A DNA stretch of 16,406 nucleotides from Holophagae bacterium. GTDB taxonomy: Bacteria; Acidobacteriota; Thermoanaerobaculia; Thermoanaerobaculales; Sulfomarinibacteraceae. Shown here in pieces: positions 7,046 to 14,377 of this stretch. The notes below the pieces were generated by a model, which did no database searches, had not been told where the DNA came from, and worked only from the letters and a program-made list of their open reading frames with translations. Numbering within the stretch: position 1 is the stretch's first letter; each line of letters starts with the position of its first letter. The DNA lies in NCBI GenBank assembly GCA_030609785.1, contig JAUWTC010000006.1:1-16406 (forward strand), written 5' to 3'. Made by a program: the position numbers and the translations under genes.

Positions 7046-7409
7046 GTACGCGCTTTTGGTCACCGCAGATTGAGAGGGCGGGGTCCGGTGCTAAAAAGCC
7101 CCAGAGGCGGTCGTGGACGCCCGCCCCGGATCCGGTCGCGGATGCGGATCCAGTCAACGGTCGCTGCTGCGGCTCTCGGACCCGGTCGCGGTCCAGGCCG
7201 CCGTTAGGGCGTTGTCGTCATCTCTTTCCTTTCCTCTTTTCTTCTTGCTTCCCTTCGTGTTCTTTGTGTCCTTCGTGGTTCAATCTTGTTCTTTTTGCGG
7301 GATCTTTGCGGTCTTGGCGTCTTGGCGGTTCAACTTTGTTAAGGCTTTGGTGCCGACTCCGCCGGACTCGCCTCTTGCCCGCCGGTCCGAAATCAGCGAC
7401 ACTTCACAG
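7046..7409. other. Repeat-rich intergenic gap between ugd and the S4 gene
   Basis: No gene is supported here. The first part (about 7046-7220) is GC-rich, with scattered GGTCGCGG-type units (near 7109, 7133 and 7184) and a perfect 7-bp inverted repeat, GGATCCG (7128-7134) with CGGATCC (7145-7151). The second part is the pyrimidine-rich repeat at 7221-7340. The frame of the S4 gene is open back to an ATG at 7113, but that translation is repeat sequence without family resemblance. No convincing terminator for ugd or promoter for the S4 gene was found. Confidence 0.65.
7221..7340. repeat. Pyrimidine-rich degenerate dispersed repeat
   Basis: The plus strand is T/C-rich with decayed short units: CTTCGTG-TTCTTTGTG-TCCTTCGTGG, then GGTTCAAT, CTTTGCGGTCTTGGCG, TCTTGGCGGTTCAAC. 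The other strand reads as the CCACGAAGGACACAAAG and CCGCCAAGACGCCAAGAC words that I recall as abundant intergenic repeats in many environmental bacterial genomes. Strand asymmetry is extreme: the plus strand has very little A over its first 100 bases. Confidence 0.6.
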
Positions 7410-7817
7410 ATGGACGAGATGGAGTCCCTCCGCCTGGATATCTGGCTCGATGTGGCCTGTTTGTTCAAGACTCGGTCCCAGGCCCAGACCGCCTGCCAGC
7501 GGGGGCGGGTCGATGTCAACGGTCAGAATGGCAAGCCGCATCGGGCGATCAGGCCGGGTGACGAGATCAACATCTCACTCCCCGGCGGAGGAAAGCGCAT
7601 CGTCGTGGTAAAAACCCTGACGGACAGACACATCCCGAGGGCCCAAGCCCGCGAACTCTACGATGACCTGACCCCGAAACCGACGCCGGAAGAACTCGAG
7701 CTTCGAAAGCTCCAGCGCCTGTCCACACCCGCACCACGGGTCCGCGGCGCCGGCGCCCCGAAAAAGAAAGAACGCCGACAACTCCGCCGAGCAAAGGAAG
7801 GCTGGACGGAAGAATGA
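7410..7817 (+). CDS. hslR: S4-domain RNA-binding protein, Hsp15-like
   Basis: This small basic protein of 135 residues starts with an S4 domain (about residues 6-65): LRLDIWLDVACLFKTRSQAQ, then RGRVDVNGQ and PGDEINI, the family pattern for binding structured RNA. The tail GAPKKKERRQLRRAKEGW closely matches the C-terminus of E. coli Hsp15, which binds stalled 50S subunits carrying nascent chains. A role in ribosome rescue is therefore likely, though a YlmH- or RqcP-like role is possible. I start it at ATG 7410 (a second ATG at 7419 is equally usable) because the S4 domain begins there. The 99 extra residues encoded back to 7113 are repeat-derived. No clear Shine-Dalgarno is seen. It ends 13 bases before mtaD, so the two are probably cotranscribed. 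Confidence 0.85.
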   Translation: MDEMESLRLDIWLDVACLFKTRSQAQTACQRGRVDVNGQNGKPHRAIRPGDEINISLPGGGKRIVVVKTLTDRHIPRAQARELYDDLTPKPTPEELELRKLQRLSTPAPRVRGAGAPKKKERRQLRRAKEGWTEE

Positions 7818-7830
7818 CAAGGAGAACACC

Positions 7831-9153
7831 ATGAACACAAACCCAATCTGGGATCTGTTGGTCCTCGGCAAGTCCGTATTGACCATGGAGCCGGATACTG
7901 CCCCCATTGAAAAAGGTGCCGTGGCGATCGCCGACGGCCGGATCGTCGAGATTGGTTCAGCCTCCGACCTCCTCGAACAGGCCCCAACCTGCGAGGTCCT
8001 CGATGCCGGCAACTGCCTCGTGATGCCCGGCCTGGTCAACACCCACTCCCACCTGGCAATGTCGCTCCTGCGCGGTCTGGCCGACGATCTGCCGCTCAAG
8101 ACCTGGCTGGAGGATCACATCTGGCCGGCCGAGGGGCAGCACATGAACCGCGAGACCGTCGCCCTCGGAACCCGGCTGGCCGCTGCCGAACAGCTGCTCG
8201 GCGGCATCACGACGACCGCCGACATGTACTTCTTCGCCGATGCGGTATGCGAGGTGCTCGCAGAAGCCGGCATGCGCGGTGTCATCGCCGAGAGCCTGAT
8301 CGACGCCTCGACACCCCGGTGTGCAACTCCTGAAGAGATGTTGGCCAAACAGCGGGAACTCTGTGAGAGCTGGCAAAACGATCCCTTGATCACACCCTCG
8401 GTCGCGCCCCACGCTCCCTACACCGTCTGTGCCGCAAACCTGGTCAAGGAAGCCGAACTGGCCGAAGAGTTCGGCGTTCCACTTCAAATTCACCTGTCTG
8501 AAACGCGGTGGGAGGTTGAGACCTCGATCGAACAAAAGGGCGCCTCGCCGGTCGCCTACCTCGAAGGCCTGGGATTCCTCTCCGAGCAGGTCGTCGCCGC
8601 TCACTGCGTGCACCTGGACCGAAATGACATCGAAATCCTGGCGGAAAACGGCGTCGGCGTGTCCCACAACCCGGTATCCAACCTCAAGTTGGCCTCCGGC
8701 GTCGCCCCGGTGCCAGACATGCTCAAAGCCGGAGTTCGATTAGGCCTGGGGACTGACGGCGCCGCTTCCAACAACACCTTGGATCTCTTGCGAGACCTTC
8801 AGATCGCAGCCCTGCTTCACAAGAGCGCCTCCGGTGATCCCACAACACTGCCCGCCGCAACCGTCCTGTCGGCAGCTACCAGCGGCGGCGCCCAGATTCT
8901 CGGCCTCGGAGACCGTGTCGGCGTACTCAAGCCGGGCATGGAAGCCGACATCGCCTGCTTCGCGCTGGATAAGGCCCACACCACGCCGATCTACGATCCG
9001 TGGTCACACATGGTCTTCGCGGCAAGGGCGGCCGACGCCCGTCACGTCGTCGTACGAGGCAAGGTGGTCGTCAGGGATCGCCAATTGATGACGCTTGATC
9101 TCGAGGAGATTCGTGCAAGATCCGCCGAGGTGGCCGCCAGAATTTCAGGCTGA
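7831..9153 (+). CDS. mtaD: 5-methylthioadenosine/S-adenosylhomocysteine deaminase
   Basis: This 440-residue cytoplasmic metal-dependent amidohydrolase (TrzA/MtaD group) converts MTA and SAH to their inosyl forms, recycling products of methylation and polyamine synthesis. Metal ligands by family comparison are His72 and His74 (NTHSH), His221 (HLSET) and Asp309 (GTDGAASNN). Glu224 and His258 (AHCVH) complete the active site. The second conserved block SHNPVSNLKLASG (278-290) is also present. The start is clear: AAGGAG lies six bases before ATG 7831. Length is normal and the C-terminus (VVVRGKVVVRDRQ onward) is the expected small beta domain, so the gene is intact. It follows the S4 gene by 13 bases. 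Its last nine bases overlap the truncated proC on the other strand. Cytosine or chlorohydrolase activity in this family is less likely. Confidence 0.93.
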   Translation: MNTNPIWDLLVLGKSVLTMEPDTAPIEKGAVAIADGRIVEIGSASDLLEQAPTCEVLDAGNCLVMPGLVNTHSHLAMSLLRGLADDLPLKTWLEDHIWPAEGQHMNRETVALGTRLAAAEQLLGGITTTADMYFFADAVCEVLAEAGMRGVIAESLIDASTPRCATPEEMLAKQRELCESWQNDPLITPSVAPHAPYTVCAANLVKEAELAEEFGVPLQIHLSETRWEVETSIEQKGASPVAYLEGLGFLSEQVVAAHCVHLDRNDIEILAENGVGVSHNPVSNLKLASGVAPVPDMLKAGVRLGLGTDGAASNNTLDLLRDLQIAALLHKSASGDPTTLPAATVLSAATSGGAQILGLGDRVGVLKPGMEADIACFALDKAHTTPIYDPWSHMVFAARAADARHVVVRGKVVVRDRQLMTLDLEEIRARSAEVAARISG

Positions 9154-9693
9154 GGCCGGACCGGTACCCGACAGGGCCGTTGCCATGTCCAACTCGTTCT
9201 CGTGGGTGACGAATTCGTCGGTCCCGAGGGCCGACAGCAGCGCCTTGACCCTTGCCCGACCCTGCTCGGCGACTCCGGCGCCGGCGGTCCATACTGAAAT
9301 ACCGCGACCGATCTGCCCCGGCGTGTTGGGCATCACGCGAACAACCCGGCGGACTCCAAGTCCGCGCTCGATCGCCGCAATGGAGACGCCGGCAACGAAA
9401 CTGATCACCAGCGCGTCGTCCACCAAGCCGCCATTCATCGAAGCCATTACTTCGGCGAGAATCTGCGGTTTGACCGCCAGCACAACCACACCGGCATCGG
9501 CCACCGCATCACGGTTATCCGCCTCGCACCGAATCCTGTAGGTCTCAACCAACTGGTCCCTTCGTTCGGAACGAGGGTGGGCCGCGATGATATTCTCCGG
9601 CGTCACCAACTCCCGTCGCACGAGGCCGCGAACCGTGGCCTCCCCCATCGTTCCGCATCCAATGATGGCTATTGTGTCGTTGTTGAGGGGCAT
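9145..9693 (-). pseudogene. proC: Pyrroline-5-carboxylate reductase lacking its C-terminal domain
   Basis: ProC reduces pyrroline-5-carboxylate to proline with NAD(P)H. The N-terminal two-thirds is well kept: Rossmann motif AIIGCGTMGEA (9-19), LAVKPQ (72-77), ISFVAGVSI (97-105), VVRVMPNTP (117-125) and the start of the hallmark ALSGTGPA (173-180). The protein then ends abruptly after SA at residue 182, where family members continue (GPAY/F...) for another 85-95 residues of helical dimerisation domain that forms much of the active site. The start at 9693 is good (GGGAGG four bases upstream), and the frame has no internal stop. The missing part is not in another frame downstream, because intact mtaD occupies that DNA. 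This looks like a deletion that joined proC to the end of mtaD. A shortened but expressed protein is possible, but reductase activity is unlikely. Confidence 0.85.
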
Positions 9694-9858
9694 CGTTCCT
9701 CCCATTATGTCCAGTGCTGACTGAGGCGAGGGAGGGTAGCATGGAGGGACAGGAGGAATGAACGCCCAACGTCCAATACCAACGCCGATCGACCGAAACC
9801 GCACGCGCTCCCGTCCTGCCACCACCGAAAAAGACAACCGATTCGAGCGAACCGCAGG

Positions 9859-9864
9859 TATTAT
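9859..9864 (+). promoter_or_regulatory. Candidate -10 element of the gene at 9888
   Basis: TATTAT fits the -10 consensus at five of six bases and would start transcription near 9871, leaving a ~17-nt leader that contains the GGGAGG of the following gene. No good -35 is seen 17 bases upstream (AACCGA), so this is a weak call. Confidence 0.25.
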
Positions 9865-9887
9865 CGAGAAGACGAGAGGGAGGCGCG

Positions 9888-11660
9888 ATGCCGATCAGGG
9901 GATTGGGAATCTGGACTTCTGTGTTTGTCATGACCGTGATGATCTTGGGAGGCCTCAACACGTCACCCATATTCGCCCAAGACCGTCCCGAACTGGTCGG
10001 CCGATGGCCCTACGGGTCCGCATACGCCGGTACGGTATCCGGCAATTTCGCGTACTTCGGAAGCGGCACGGTTCTTCAGATCGCCGACATCTCCGACCCG
10101 GCCACACCGCAGGTCGTGGGGGAGGTCGTGCTCCCTGGAGTTCCGAGGGGGATTGCCCCGGCCGACGGCTACGCCTTTGTGGTGGACTCTCCTGCGGGCA
10201 GGACGATCGCCCGGATCTCAGCCTCCGACAACTGCACCCCCATCTCCATCGCCGCGGCCGCATCCGGCCCCGGCGCCGGTGACTCCCTGTGGGCCACCGA
10301 CCTCGGCATCAACAACAGTGGCGACGAGATTCTGACGTACAAATTCCAGATGCTGCCTCGCGGCGTAGACAACACCGACGCCCCCTTCACCGACGAGTTC
10401 ACTCTCCCTCCCGACACCAACGCCAACTTCGTTGACATCTGGAAGCTCCACACCGGCGGCGATGGCGCCGGTTCGATCAACGTCTGCGTCAGCGATCCTG
10501 ATGCCGCAGGGGTCACCAGCCGCACCTACAACACCAGCGATACAGGTACCTTCGGCCAAACGATCGTCGGCGTGAAGGGTATGACGCCGGAGAAGATGAT
10601 CGGGACCGGCGAGACGGCACGCCTCGGCTTTTTGACCCAGAACGACGACTTCCGCACCAACGTCGGCTTCATGAACGCCGGCGCGACCACCATCACCGTC
10701 AATGCCCAGTTCTTCGAAGCTGACGGCGCCTCCTTGGGTAGCAGCAGCATCGACATCCTCCCCTATTCCAACGACCAGTGGAACCGTGCCTTCCGCCAGG
10801 TCAGTTCCGAGGCCATCGGCCTCGGCTTCATCGATGTGTGGTCCGACACCGAGGGCGCCGAATTCCTGGCCTACGCCTCAGTCATCGATAACAGCACCGA
10901 CGACCCAACCACAATCTGGCCCTTTGATACTGATCAAATCGTCGATGGCGGCTCCTTCGATTGCACACCGTTCTGGATTGCTGCTGCAGCCTCGGCCAAC
11001 GGCGCCGGCGAGTCGGTCTGGGCGACCGACCTCGGTCTTAACAACCTGGGCTCCGATCTGCTGACCTATCAAGTCCAGTTCTTGCCCCGCGGGGAGGACA
11101 ACACCGATGTTGCCATGAGTACCCCCTTCACTCTGGGCGGCAACCAGGCCGTCGCCTACTCCGACATCTGGCACAGCATGACCGGCGGCCAGGGCGCGGG
11201 CGCCATCAACGTCTGCGTCAATAGCGCCGATGCTGCAGGAGTCGTCAGCCGCACCTACAACACCGGCGACGCAGGGACCTTCGGGCAAACCATCGTCGGT
11301 ATGCGTGGCGCTGCTCCGGCCAAGGTCACCACCGGTGAGAAGGCCCGTCTGGGCTACCTGTTCGAGAACGACGCCTACCGCACCAACATCGGCTTCATGA
11401 ACGCCGGCAGCAACGAGATCACCGTAATCGTCGAATTCTTCGACATGCAAGGCGAAAGTCTGGGCACCAAAAGCGTCGCCCTGGCCCCCTACTCCAACAC
11501 CCAGTGGAACAAGGCTTACACCCTGGATCCGATCTCCACAAGCGGCATCACCGCGGGCTTTGTCGATGTCTGGACCAACACGCCAGACGCCGCGTTCCTG
11601 ACCTACGCTTCGATCGTCGATAATGGCACCGGCGACCCGACGACTATTTGGCCGTTTTAG
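9888..11660 (+). CDS. Secreted protein: partial LVIVD propeller plus two tandem copies of a ~231-residue domain
   Basis: The 590-residue product has a signal peptide (hydrophobic run 8-24, likely cleavage after SPIFA near residue 30), so it should be exported. Residues 35-110 resemble one and a half LVIVD blades (LQIADISDPATPQVVGEV, then GYAFVVDSPAG), too few to close a propeller. Two tandem copies of a domain follow, 116-346 and 359-590, each opening with Cys-Thr-Pro and AAAAS and ending DPTTIWPF. Well over half the aligned residues are identical. The only four cysteines (116, 200, 359, 443) fall at matching places in the two copies, suggesting one disulfide each. Shared motifs include WATDLG, LPRG-DNTD, INVCV, SRTYNT, GTFGQTIVG and GFMNAG. 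I do not recognise the domain as a named family and assign no activity. ATG 9888 has GGAGG four bases upstream. The next gene begins 12 bases after the stop. Confidence 0.85.
   Translation: MPIRGLGIWTSVFVMTVMILGGLNTSPIFAQDRPELVGRWPYGSAYAGTVSGNFAYFGSGTVLQIADISDPATPQVVGEVVLPGVPRGIAPADGYAFVVDSPAGRTIARISASDNCTPISIAAAASGPGAGDSLWATDLGINNSGDEILTYKFQMLPRGVDNTDAPFTDEFTLPPDTNANFVDIWKLHTGGDGAGSINVCVSDPDAAGVTSRTYNTSDTGTFGQTIVGVKGMTPEKMIGTGETARLGFLTQNDDFRTNVGFMNAGATTITVNAQFFEADGASLGSSSIDILPYSNDQWNRAFRQVSSEAIGLGFIDVWSDTEGAEFLAYASVIDNSTDDPTTIWPFDTDQIVDGGSFDCTPFWIAAAASANGAGESVWATDLGLNNLGSDLLTYQVQFLPRGEDNTDVAMSTPFTLGGNQAVAYSDIWHSMTGGQGAGAINVCVNSADAAGVVSRTYNTGDAGTFGQTIVGMRGAAPAKVTTGEKARLGYLFENDAYRTNIGFMNAGSNEITVIVEFFDMQGESLGTKSVALAPYSNTQWNKAYTLDPISTSGITAGFVDVWTNTPDAAFLTYASIVDNGTGDPTTIWPF
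10233..11657 (+). repeat. Intragenic tandem duplication of a ~693-bp domain-coding unit
   Basis: Copy one is about 10233-10925 and copy two about 10962-11657, joined by a 36-bp linker. Matching stretches are clear in DNA as well as protein, for example CGCACCTACAACACC at 10520-10534 and 11251-11265, and GGCTTCATGAACGCCGG in both. The copies have diverged in many codons, so the duplication is not recent but has kept its frame and both ends. Confidence 0.85.
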
Positions 11661-11672
11661 AACAGGGAAATT

Positions 11673-12200
11673 ATGGATCTATTCACACCGATGGTATTGA
11701 TGACGGCCCTGCTGGTGCAACCGGGACATGCCGAGCCCCCGCCTGCGGTGGCATGCTTCTCCTTGACCCTGAGCCTGACCAAGGGTGAACGATCCAAGGA
11801 CAGTAACCGGCAACAATTCGACATCGAGATCTCGGATGGGGTCGTTCGGTATCACGGCGCCGTCGGACCCTGTGAGCGCGGGCAGTGCGGTCATGCTGAA
11901 CTTGAGTTTGACCTCACCAAAGAGGAATATGAAGACCTGTTGCAGATCATCCAGGATAATCAACTGCTCGAGGACTTCGAGGAGGTCAAAGAAACCTCGC
12001 GACTGGGCCACTTCGTCTCAGGGACCCGGGTTGTCACAATCGGTGACCAATCAGCTACCACCGAAATCGAGGGCATGGTCTCCACTTGGCTGAAAGACGT
12101 CACCCTCCTCGAAGACCAGGCAAAGGCAGATGCCCTGGTGGAAATCGCCGAGACCTTCTTTAACCGAGCGACCAAATTGAAACACAAGAATCGCCGGTGA
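11673..12200 (+). CDS. Small exported protein of unknown family
   Basis: This is a 175-residue protein with a short hydrophobic N-terminus (MVLMTALLVQPGHAEP) that reads as a signal peptide cleaved after HA near residue 20. The mature part is acidic, with Cys28 and a close Cys pair in GPCERGQCGH (near 67 and 72), a stretch of charged helix (LTKEEYEDLLQIIQDNQLLEDFEEV) and a basic tail KLKHKNRR. I do not recognise the family. It starts 12 bases after the stop of the duplicated-domain gene, with AGGGAA three bases before the ATG, so the two are very likely one operon. A periplasmic partner of the larger protein is a reasonable inference but has no direct support. The gene at 12348 follows after 147 bases. 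Confidence 0.75.
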   Translation: MDLFTPMVLMTALLVQPGHAEPPPAVACFSLTLSLTKGERSKDSNRQQFDIEISDGVVRYHGAVGPCERGQCGHAELEFDLTKEEYEDLLQIIQDNQLLEDFEEVKETSRLGHFVSGTRVVTIGDQSATTEIEGMVSTWLKDVTLLEDQAKADALVEIAETFFNRATKLKHKNRR

Positions 12201-12347
12201 CGGCGCTTCGGTGTTCTCGAGGGCCTGCTAATGAAATGAAGTCCACCGGCTCCGCAACATCTTGCGACATTGGAAAGGTAGGTTCTGATAAACAGTCAAG
12301 ACAACCGGCTCGTAAATTATCCGAGAACGCCAAAACGGGAGGCACCA

Positions 12348-14324
12348 ATGTCACCATTTCATACAACCCGGATCGTCATCGCACTCGCCGTTGCAATAGT
12401 GATAGTAAACGTCAGCTCGATCGCGTCAGCCTCGGATGAAGATTGTTTTGATGTCCTGGGGCGATATGACTTTCACAGCCTGGACGATGTCGCCATCGCC
12501 CATCCCTATGCCTACCTGTTGTCCGGGCCGCTTCTTCGGATCCTCAGGATCTCCGATCCGGAAAACCCTCAACTGGTCTCGTCGCTCATGATCTCCCCCT
12601 TTTCTTGTTATGATTCCATAATCGCCGTTTCCGGCGATTATGTCTATACCGTTACCGGACGATACTCCGAAGGATACCTGTCGGTTGTCAACGTCCGGGA
12701 TCCGAACCGTCCCGTCGTCACGAGTTCGATACCAGTTTCGAATCCCAACAACCTTGCGGTGGAAGGCATGATAGTCTACCTCGTGGACGGCGATGGTAAC
12801 GGGAAGATCATCGATGCCAGTATGCCTTCACAACCGAGAATTATCGCTGAGTTTTCGCTCGATGAAGACCCTTGGGTGAGGTCCCTGAGGGTTTCCGAAG
12901 GCTATGCCTACCTCGGGGGATCGGCCCTGTGGATTCTCGACGTTTCCGCACCGGGCTCACCCACCGTCGTCAGTACCACTGAAGTTACGAGTGTGTTAGA
13001 TGTAATCACCCTTGACGATAACTATCTATATGCACATACCCAGGGAAACGACCTAAGCCTCTTCAACGTCACCAACCCCTCAGAACCCATCGCCATAGTA
13101 TCTTTTGACCTCCCAGACTGGCCCAAAATGGCACTGGCCACCTTCGAGAACATCGTCTGCCTCGTCACCTACAAAAGCAAACCTCCTGGGTATCAGAGCA
13201 CCCTCCGTGTATTTGATGTCAGTGTTCCGTCACAGCCCATCGAAATCGCCTCGAAGGTGATCCCTTACGCGCAACCGACTGGCCTCTTTTTGACCGCCGA
13301 ACACCTGTACCTCAATCTCAGTGACGAATTCCGAGTCTTCGACATGACGACGCCGGAACAACCGATCGATCAGAGTTCATTCGGCAACCCGTCATTTGGT
13401 TGGGATGTCGCCGTATCGGGGGATCACGCCTTTGTCGCAGCAGGCAAGGCCGGTCTTCGAGTTCTCGACCTCAGTTCGATGTCGTCGATCGAAGAGGTGG
13501 CCTTTCTCGACACCCCGGGAAGCGCACGGGCAGTAGAAATATCGGGCGAATTCGCCTTCGTCGCCGACTACTCCGCCGGCGTTCGGGTCATCGACATCAG
13601 TTCGCCCCTGTTCCCCGTGGAAGTCGGGTATCTGAATATTGATTTGGAGGCCAAGGACATCACAATCTTCGAAAACTGGGCCGTCGTCACGACCCCACAG
13701 GTGGGGGCCGTTATCGACATTTCGGCCCCGTCGACTCCAGTTCTACTCTCCTTTATAGATCGACCCAGCGACATTACCGTCGTCAACCGCCGAGCCTACG
13801 TTGTCTGCGGCCAATACCTCAAAATCTACGATCTTTCGGACCCTCAGGATCCGATCATGATGGGTTCCCTGGAGATCCTGGACGTTATCGGGGGAGCGAT
13901 TGTGTATTCGGGTTTCAACGGTGTAACCGTACATCAAGGTATCGCCTACATCAGCAACGGCGTCGGCCTGCGAGCCATCGACGTTTCGAACCCGACCGAG
14001 CCATCGGTGGTCTTCGAGGGTCCTCTTTGCGATCCCACCGGCGGTTTCGACTGCCCCGTGGCAGGGAGGATGGCGAAGTCTGGCAAATACCTTTTCCAAA
14101 TCTTGGGGGATTGGTACGACACATGGACAGTGGTCTGGGATATCAGTGACCCTTCCTCGCCCGAATATACAAGTTACCACCCGGGCGGGGCGTGGGGAAA
14201 TATCCGAGTTGGAGGACGGAATATTTACCTGATCGACTACAGCCTCCGCATTCTCCCAAGGTGTTTGGACATCAACATCCGTCTCGACGAAATCGAGTCC
14301 GATGCTAACGGAGTGACACGTTGA
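12348..14324 (+). CDS. Secreted LVIVD-repeat beta-propeller protein, about 14 blades
   Basis: The 658-residue protein begins with a signal peptide (hydrophobic run IVIALAVAIVIVNVSSI, likely cleavage near ASA at about residue 29). The rest is a run of LVIVD-type units of about 45 residues, each built around a hydrophobic strand, Asp-x-Ser-x-Pro-x-x-Pro and a second strand, e.g. LWILDVSAPGSPTVV, VRVIDISSPLFPVEV, LKIYDLSDPQDPIMM, LRAIDVSNPTEPSVV. I count thirteen such motifs plus a last half-unit ending LRILPRC, which would fit two seven-bladed propellers. No catalytic motif is seen. The family is usually taken as a surface or periplasmic binding scaffold. ATG 12348 has GGGAGG five bases upstream. 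The 147-base gap before it holds only weak promoter-like words (TTGCGA at 12262, GATAAA at 12287). A strong terminator follows 20 bases after the stop. Confidence 0.9.
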   Translation: MSPFHTTRIVIALAVAIVIVNVSSIASASDEDCFDVLGRYDFHSLDDVAIAHPYAYLLSGPLLRILRISDPENPQLVSSLMISPFSCYDSIIAVSGDYVYTVTGRYSEGYLSVVNVRDPNRPVVTSSIPVSNPNNLAVEGMIVYLVDGDGNGKIIDASMPSQPRIIAEFSLDEDPWVRSLRVSEGYAYLGGSALWILDVSAPGSPTVVSTTEVTSVLDVITLDDNYLYAHTQGNDLSLFNVTNPSEPIAIVSFDLPDWPKMALATFENIVCLVTYKSKPPGYQSTLRVFDVSVPSQPIEIASKVIPYAQPTGLFLTAEHLYLNLSDEFRVFDMTTPEQPIDQSSFGNPSFGWDVAVSGDHAFVAAGKAGLRVLDLSSMSSIEEVAFLDTPGSARAVEISGEFAFVADYSAGVRVIDISSPLFPVEVGYLNIDLEAKDITIFENWAVVTTPQVGAVIDISAPSTPVLLSFIDRPSDITVVNRRAYVVCGQYLKIYDLSDPQDPIMMGSLEILDVIGGAIVYSGFNGVTVHQGIAYISNGVGLRAIDVSNPTEPSVVFEGPLCDPTGGFDCPVAGRMAKSGKYLFQILGDWYDTWTVVWDISDPSSPEYTSYHPGGAWGNIRVGGRNIYLIDYSLRILPRCLDINIRLDEIESDANGVTR

Positions 14325-14344
14325 AGGATCAACCAGGAATTATT

Positions 14345-14375
14345 AAAAAAACGCCGGGGAGACCCCGGCGTTTTT
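14345..14375. terminator. Bidirectional intrinsic terminator
   Basis: CGCCGGGG (14352-14359) and CCCCGGCG (14363-14370) form a perfect 8-bp GC-rich stem around an AGA loop. It is flanked by seven A on the left and five T on the right, so it can end transcription from both sides. It serves the LVIVD gene ending at 14324 on the plus strand and the protease gene ending at 14378 on the minus strand. Confidence 0.95.
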
Positions 14376-14377
14376 GC

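Noticed and set aside
6305..7063. Minus-strand frame opposite ugd beginning in the 7-mer array
   Set aside because: Its NVERWTLNVER start is translated repeat, and the remainder is antisense to intact ugd.
9704..9709. CATAAT as a -10 for proC
   Set aside because: It would place the transcript start only about three bases before the ATG, cutting off the good Shine-Dalgarno, and no -35 is seen.
9758..10282. Frame with AGGAGG just before its ATG, overlapping the secreted-protein gene
   Set aside because: The ATG is only one base from the GGAGG, the product is Arg-rich without likeness, and it conflicts with the clear signal peptide frame at 9888.
9888..14324. Defence or toxin-immunity system in the secreted block
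   Set aside because: No nuclease, toxin, NTPase or immunity motif can be seen. Propeller and duplicated-domain proteins do not justify that claim.
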